Source: Stramonita haemastoma (lineage: Eukaryota > Mollusca > Gastropoda > Neogastropoda > Muricidae). From it: 22,500 nucleotides of DNA. The stretch lies in assembly GCA_030674155.1 (NCBI GenBank), contig CM060322.1, positions 66,016,796-66,039,295 of the forward strand. The letters run 5' to 3'. Below, one piece after another: positions 18,115 through 22,500 of this stretch. Positions within the stretch are counted from its first letter, which is position 1, and each line of letters opens with the position of its first letter. The translations under genes were made by a program, and so were the position numbers. The notes under the pieces were generated by a model. That model ran no database searches. It was not told the DNA's origin and saw nothing but the letters and a program-made list of their open reading frames with translations.

Positions 18115-18120
<6 letters not shown>
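17867..18120. repeat. Tandem duplication with 172 bp spacing
   Basis: 'tttgtttctctgattgcatg' recurs with an offset of 172, followed in both by 'gtacgtggtttttgtgtgta' and 'ttttgagagagagtgtcttg' and then a pure TG array (17948-18024 and 18115-18184). Confidence 0.92.
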
Positions 18121-18187
<67 letters not shown>

Positions 18188-18251
18188 TGTATGTGTGTGT
18201 TTGTGTGTGTGTGTGTTTTGTGTGTGTGTGTGTGTGTGTATGTGTGTGTGT

Positions 18252-18269
18252 GGGGGGGGGGAGGGGGGG
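18252..18269 (+). repeat. G-rich run (G10-A-G7)
   Basis: Ten and seven guanines separated by one adenine, within TG-rich DNA of the right arm; G-quadruplex prone. Confidence 0.93.
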
Positions 18270-18662
18270 TGCTTGTGTGTGTGTGTGTTTATCTTTTCTG
18301 TGGGTTTCTGTATATTTTTTCTCCATGTCTATGTTTGTGTCTGTCTGTTTGAGTTTCTATGTCTGTCTGTCTGTTTGTCCATCTCTACCCCCCTCCCCTC
18401 TCTATTGCCTCCTCCCTCTGCCTGCCAAAAATCCCTGCTTTTGAATGTGTTAAAGAATTTCCTTTGTACACTAAAAATTAAGAAAAGAAACCAGAGCAAT
18501 GTGGTTATTGTAATCTGTTGATTATCTTTCAATCCAGTTTATGTAAGTAAGGACTCACAGAGGATTTAAAACACTTCATTGAAACCGCATATTATGATAG
18601 AATATTTTGGAGAAGCACAGAATGTCACTTCTTTTTCAATATTTCTTTTGTCTTCCTCTCTT

Positions 18663-18885
18663 TCGTAGCCCTCAAATGAGACTATAAACCGAGGCCCGTA
18701 TGCAAAACACGCAGAAATCTTGCGCCACGTTAAATCCTGTTCTGCTTTTCGTAAGAGTAGGCCATCGTGTGTCGGTGGGAACGGATGACAGAATTTACAA
18801 AATTGCATACACACGGGGACTGGATATAAAAAAGCACATGAGTGCTTATTCCATTATCATCGAATTAAAAGAATAAAATAAATAA
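18663..18885 (+). mobile_element. SINE-A, 5'-truncated
   Basis: Begins near 'cctcaaatgagactataaac' and continues 'cgaggcccgtatgc', 'gttctgcttttcgtaagag', 'taggccatcgtgtgtcggtg' and 'acaaaattgcatacacacgg'. It keeps the intact hairpin AAGCAC-atga-GTGCTT and 'attccattatcatcg', with an AAAT-rich tail to about 18895. The tRNA-like head is missing. It starts about 40 bases outside the right arm of the inverted duplication. Confidence 0.91.
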
Positions 18886-18895
18886 ATAAAACTAA

Positions 18896-19217
18896 ACAAA
18901 TCTCCCTTATTTAGATCTATGTGATTTCTTCTTCGGTGTGCCATATCTAGCTTTAGTTTCTGTAAAAAAAACAACAACAAACAAGAAGGGGGGTTGAAAG
19001 ATAGTTGTTGTTGTTGTGGTGGTGTTTTTTAATTTTTTTTTAAAGTAACTTGGAGCTATGTATAGCAAAAAAAGAAGCCACTGGTACAAGAGAGGGAAAG
19101 AGAGAGAGGTAAAAGAAGACGAAGAAGAAAAAGGAGAAGAAGATGATGATGAAGAAAGCGTTTCATCTAGAAATGAAAGATACTACAGTTCAAAAGTAAG
19201 AAAACAACCCACCTCAA
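18896..19217. other. A/T- and purine-rich sequence, no gene seen
   Basis: Contains GTTGTT and A/T homopolymers (18963-19045) and a purine-rich GAA/GAT tract (19092-19157). Nothing coding was recognised. Confidence 0.55.
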
Positions 19218-19266
19218 ATATAGATATATAGATAGACAGATAGTTAATAGATGGATAGATATAGAT

Positions 19267-19351
<85 letters not shown>

Positions 19352-19580
19352 GTAGATAGATAGAGAGATAGAAATAGATAGATAGGTAGAGAGAGAGAGA
19401 CAGAAACAGAGACAGAGACAGAGTCACAGAGACACAGATACAGAGACAGAGACAAAGACAGACAGAGACAGATGGACAGACAAAGACAGGTAGTCATAGT
19501 ATTACAGAGAAACAGACATACAGAAACAGACAGACAGACAGACAGACAGATAGATAGATAGACAAACACAAACACAAACA

Positions 19581-19664
<84 letters not shown>

Positions 19665-19665
19665 C
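19218..19665. repeat. Composite (GATA)n-(GACAGA)n-(CA)n array
   Basis: GATA repeats to about 19389, GACAGA-type repeats to about 19555 and CA repeats to 19665. The order is the same as at 15385-15723, and on the minus strand the same as TG-TCTG after 16912. The frames through it are simple-repeat translations. Confidence 0.95.
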
Positions 19666-19689
19666 TGAGCAACCCCAAAACCAAAACCC

Positions 19690-19880
19690 ACCTCAAAACC
19701 CACAGACCTATTTATCAACCGCTTAGCAATAGCAGCATCCCACTTTACCTCTGTAAACAGCAGAAGATCGTTCATCATGCCCCGCAATATATTTGCTGCA
19801 GGAAGTGGATGGAGAGTGAGAGGGGCATGTAAACAAAACTCTTCAGCCATACGTTTGAGGAGGTCCCGCATTCCGCAGAC
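19690..19880 (-). other. Unrecognised exon-like open stretch
   Basis: The minus strand is open and, unlike its surroundings, has ordinary protein composition: AVCGMRDLLKRMAEEFCLHA, then PLTLHPLPAANILRG, then MMNDLLLFTEVKWDAAIAKR. A strong donor-like site (acagag|gtaaagt, near 19750) lies inside the open stretch. No clean acceptor AG is present, because 'tgctgtctgcgg' has GG where AG would be expected. Part of it is repeated at 16847-16912. It could be a decayed exon of a duplicated gene or part of an unrecognised mobile element. I do not know the family. Confidence 0.4.
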
Positions 19881-19965
19881 AGCAGTGGATAAGTGGTCTA
19901 GAGGTAGCAACGCATCCCTCTTAAAAGGGGCAGTTGCGAGTTCGATCCCAGTGTAAATTTGGAGT
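19881..19965 (+). mobile_element. tRNA-like head of a third SINE or tRNA relic
   Basis: Contains TGGTCTAGAGG (19893-19903; fits box A) and GAGTTCGATCC (19938-19948; close to box B), 34 bases apart as in a tRNA. Between them a possible anticodon stem CCCT/GGGG encloses a seven-base loop (cttaaaa), with TAA in the anticodon position. The acceptor and T stems do not pair well, so it is not a functional tRNA. It differs in sequence from the heads of SINE-A and SINE-B. Its 3' side is followed at once by a SINE-B. Confidence 0.6.
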
Positions 19966-19993
19966 TTTCCTCCCATCCACGACATCCTCGAGA

Positions 19994-20276
19994 GGGGATA
20001 GCTCAGCGGTCAGAGCACTCGCTTTCCCAAGCTAAGGTTAGGCAGCATCGAGCGTGGTTACAAATTAGATGGGTGACCGTTTGCACTCCTTGGCTTCAGT
20101 TCAGTCTCCCAGTTTACCAAGTTGTAAATGGGTACCTGCCCTCTTTAGAGTCAGGGAAGGTAAAGCAGCGAGGGAGAGGAGATAGGCGCCGCCCTCACTA
20201 TGCTGGCCCCTAGAGAAGCTGAGGTCTCTGATGCCTCGCTACACTACGACCACATAGGTTATGGGACACCTTTACC
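19994..20276 (+). mobile_element. SINE-B, full length, best-preserved head
   Basis: tRNA-like half: 'ggggatagctcagcggtcag' then 'agcactcgctttcc' (19994-20028). 5S-like segment: 'aagctaaggttaggcagcat' then 'cgagcgtggttac' and 'gatgggtgaccg' (20029-20079). The unique body starts near 'ccttggcttcagttcagtct', continues 'tgtaaatgggtacctgccc', 'gtcagggaaggtaaagcagc' and 'ctagagaagctgaggtctct', and ends 'tatgggacacctttacc'. It encodes no protein. No T-run terminator or clear target duplication is visible. Confidence 0.93.
19999..20079 (+). promoter_or_regulatory. Chimeric tRNA / 5S-type RNA polymerase III promoter
   Basis: A tRNA box A (TAGCTCAGCGG, 19999-20009) is followed not by box B but by sequence resembling the 5S internal control region. 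5S box A is AAGYTAAGCAGC; here there is AAGCTAAGG plus TTAGGCAGC, or TTAAGCAGC in other copies. The 5S-like CGAGC and GGTTA follow. Box C of 5S is GGATGGGTGACC; here it is AGATGGGTGACC. Recognition by TFIIIA or TFIIIC is inferred, not shown. Confidence 0.68.
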
Positions 20277-20477
20277 ACTAAGTGTTTAGTGATGGTGTCG
20301 GTGTTACTCTTTTGTGTGAGAGGAGAAACTGAGATTATGTGTAAAACACACATTTCGCACAGGTAAAATAATCTTCACAGCAGCAAGAGAGTTATCCCTT
20401 GCACCATTTTGTGGAGTAAAAACCCTCTCATACAGAAACACATGCACATACACAAAGGAACATTTCTTGAGAAAAAT
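20277..20477. other. Unique sequence, no gene seen
   Basis: Ordinary AT-leaning DNA with no repeat or motif recognised. Confidence 0.5.
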
Positions 20478-20549
20478 GGGTGTTACTGCTATTGTAAATA
20501 TGGGTTGTACTGTTATTATAAAAACGGGTGTCACTGTTATTGTAAGCAT
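20478..20549. repeat. 24 bp tandem repeat, three copies
   Basis: Units start at 20478, 20502 and 20526 with the pattern gggtgtyactgytattgtaa; copy 2 differs most. The period is a multiple of three. The plus frame gives NGCYCYCK, YGLYCYYK, NGCHCYCK, and the minus frame gives an 8-residue TVTPVF-like repeat. Confidence 0.88.
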
Positions 20550-21602
<1,053 letters not shown>

Positions 21603-21669
21603 TTGAGACAAAGACAGACATACAGACAGGTAGGTAGATAGGCCTACAGAAACAGAAAGAGACACAGAA

Positions 21670-22153
21670 AGAGAAAAAATACAATTTCTGTCAGTCACAC
21701 AAACACACTCATAAATAAAACAAGAAAACAACACTGCATACACCATTCAAATCCTCCTCTTTAGCTGGCCAATGACAAGTGTCACGTAAAGCTGACGTAA
21801 AAGGAGAATTTGCAAGGTGACCACAGGCACATGATTCATGGTTAAAACCATGTTTCTGACAATCCAGAGTGCCTGGCCAAGGTCCTGTCTCCCTTTGATG
21901 AATATTCATGTCCATCAGTCATCTTAAAGATCCATTGTCTCACGTTCAATAAAATGATACTGGATTCCAATAATTAAAAAACCCACCACTTTTATGTGGG
22001 AAATTCATCAACCAAAAGAAGAATAAAAAATTCCCAGAAGAAAACGGTTTCTGGTTGAATAAATGAGCGTGCGTGAAATTTTCTATTTTTCTGTGGACTT
22101 CATTTAGTTCTTTTCTTGCCTGTGAAATTTAAGGCCTTTTCTTACATTTATAT
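21670..22153. other. Unique AT-rich sequence, no gene seen
   Basis: Contains two short palindromes: CATGGTT-aa-AACCATG (21837-21852) and ATGAATATTCAT (21898-21909). No coding signal; the minus-strand 68-residue frame has no recognised motif. Confidence 0.55.
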
Positions 22154-22290
22154 TGAGAGAGAGTGAGAGAAAGACGGAGACAGACAGACAGACAGACAGA
22201 CAGTCAGAGAGACAGATAGACAGACAGACAGACAGGCGGACAGACAGACAGACAGACAGACAGACAAAGAGAGGAACTGACTGATTGATT
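22154..22290. repeat. (GA)n / (GACA)n array with TGAT end
   Basis: GAGA, then GACA repeats with TCAG and GCGG variants to 22265, then a short (TGAT)4 run near 22280. A shorter CAGACA-rich echo lies at 22345-22382. Confidence 0.93.
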
Positions 22291-22500
22291 GATTGATAAT
22301 CTTCATTCCCAAAAGATTACAGGTAAGTATTGACAAACATACCAACAGACACAGAGAGACAGACAAGCAGAGCGACAGCCAGATTGAGAAATAAAACACA
22401 AATCATGAGAACTCATGCATTTTTAGAAGAAAATTTTTTTTCACCACTTTAGAATTTTCGTTCTCTATAACTAACACAACCCACTAAAAATGTAAAACGA
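22291..22500. other. Unique sequence to window end
   Basis: AT-rich, no gene or recognised repeat beyond the GACA echo noted above. Confidence 0.5.

Larger units (their letters stand above)
17320..18625 (-). repeat. Large inverted duplication, right arm
   Basis: Mirror of the left arm at 15187-16385. The inner boundary is uncertain because both arms are TG/CA rich there. A clear match starts near 17430 (cttgtatctgtgtgtctgtt) and continues to 'catattatgatagaatattt' (18588-18607) and 'agcacagaatg'. It holds two local tandem duplications (80 bp at 17501-17660; 172 bp spacing at 17876-18120) that the left arm lacks. Confidence 0.85.

Noticed and set aside
17832..18521. 229-residue open frame, the longest in the window
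   Set aside because: It is mostly VCVC from TG arrays inside the right arm of the inverted duplication. The left arm does not preserve it as a protein.
15187..18625. Inverted duplication as an assembly or library fold-back artefact
   Set aside because: Arms differ by substitutions, indels and two arm-specific tandem duplications. An artefact would give near-identical arms. Raw reads would still be needed to be certain.
19881..19965. Functional tRNA gene (Leu, TAA anticodon position)
   Set aside because: Boxes A and B are present, but the acceptor and T stems do not pair and no terminator follows. It is better seen as a SINE head or relic.
20029..20085. Genuine 5S rRNA gene
   Set aside because: Only the internal promoter-like middle is present. 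The 5' third of 5S and its 3' end are replaced by tRNA-like and SINE body sequence.
21898..21909. 12 bp palindrome ATGAATATTCAT as a regulatory site
   Set aside because: AT-rich palindromes of this length arise by chance in AT-rich DNA, and no second copy or gene is nearby.

Overview
This window looks like intergenic or intronic nuclear DNA from an animal. The density of simple repeats, several tRNA-headed SINE families with multiple copies each, and 5'-truncated CR1/L2-like and other non-LTR retrotransposon remnants all point to a metazoan. A gastropod mollusc is my best guess from overall style, but nothing in the sequence proves it. I see no intact protein-coding gene. Almost every long open frame is a translated microsatellite (VCVC, HTHT, SLSL, RERE, YLSI) or the inside of a SINE. 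The only frames that read like real protein are short C-terminal pieces of retrotransposon ORF2 (618-722, 5565-5720 minus, 13195-13940 and 14220-14573) and one unrecognised exon-like stretch (19690-19880 minus) with a partial relative at 16847-16912.

Three repeat families organise the window; the names are mine. SINE-A (about 330-360 bp) has a tRNA-like head and ends in a small hairpin and an A-rich tail. It occurs at 1-137, 4629-4964, 4978-5148 plus 5723-5790 (split), 6955-7185, 8548-8908, 13370-13697, 12131-12187 and 18663-18885. SINE-B (about 285 bp) begins with a tRNA-like 5' half that runs directly into a segment resembling the internal promoter of 5S rRNA. It occurs at 812-985, 1032-1327, 8239-8509, 13932-14217 and 19994-20276. 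Family C is known only from its 3' end (6005-6095, 10989-11065, perhaps 16388-16445). It shares hairpin and tail with SINE-A and may be the LINE that mobilises it.

Layout. 1-3350: SINE-A end, LINE end, a head-to-head SINE-B pair, then a tandemly duplicated 350-360 bp unit among TG repeats. 3350-5800: a TTAA-flanked fold-back element, a full SINE-A, and a second SINE-A split by a CR1/L2-like LINE. 5800-9000: family C, a dispersed repeat, a half-kilobase AC/AT/CT block, SINE-B, and a SINE-A with 27 bp target duplications. 9000-13150: microsatellites and ordinary AT-rich DNA. 13150-14575: a LINE remnant with an internal tandem duplication, invaded by a SINE-A and a SINE-B. 15187-18625: a large, diverged inverted duplication (arms about 1.2 kb) whose loop holds a 42 bp minisatellite. 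18660-20280: SINE-A, a GATA/GACA/CA composite, the exon-like stretch, a tRNA-like head and a full SINE-B. 20280-22500: mostly unique sequence with two GA/GACA blocks.

No genes work together here. What the window records is layered transposition: SINEs in a LINE, a LINE in a SINE, and inverted and tandem duplication of microsatellite-rich modules.
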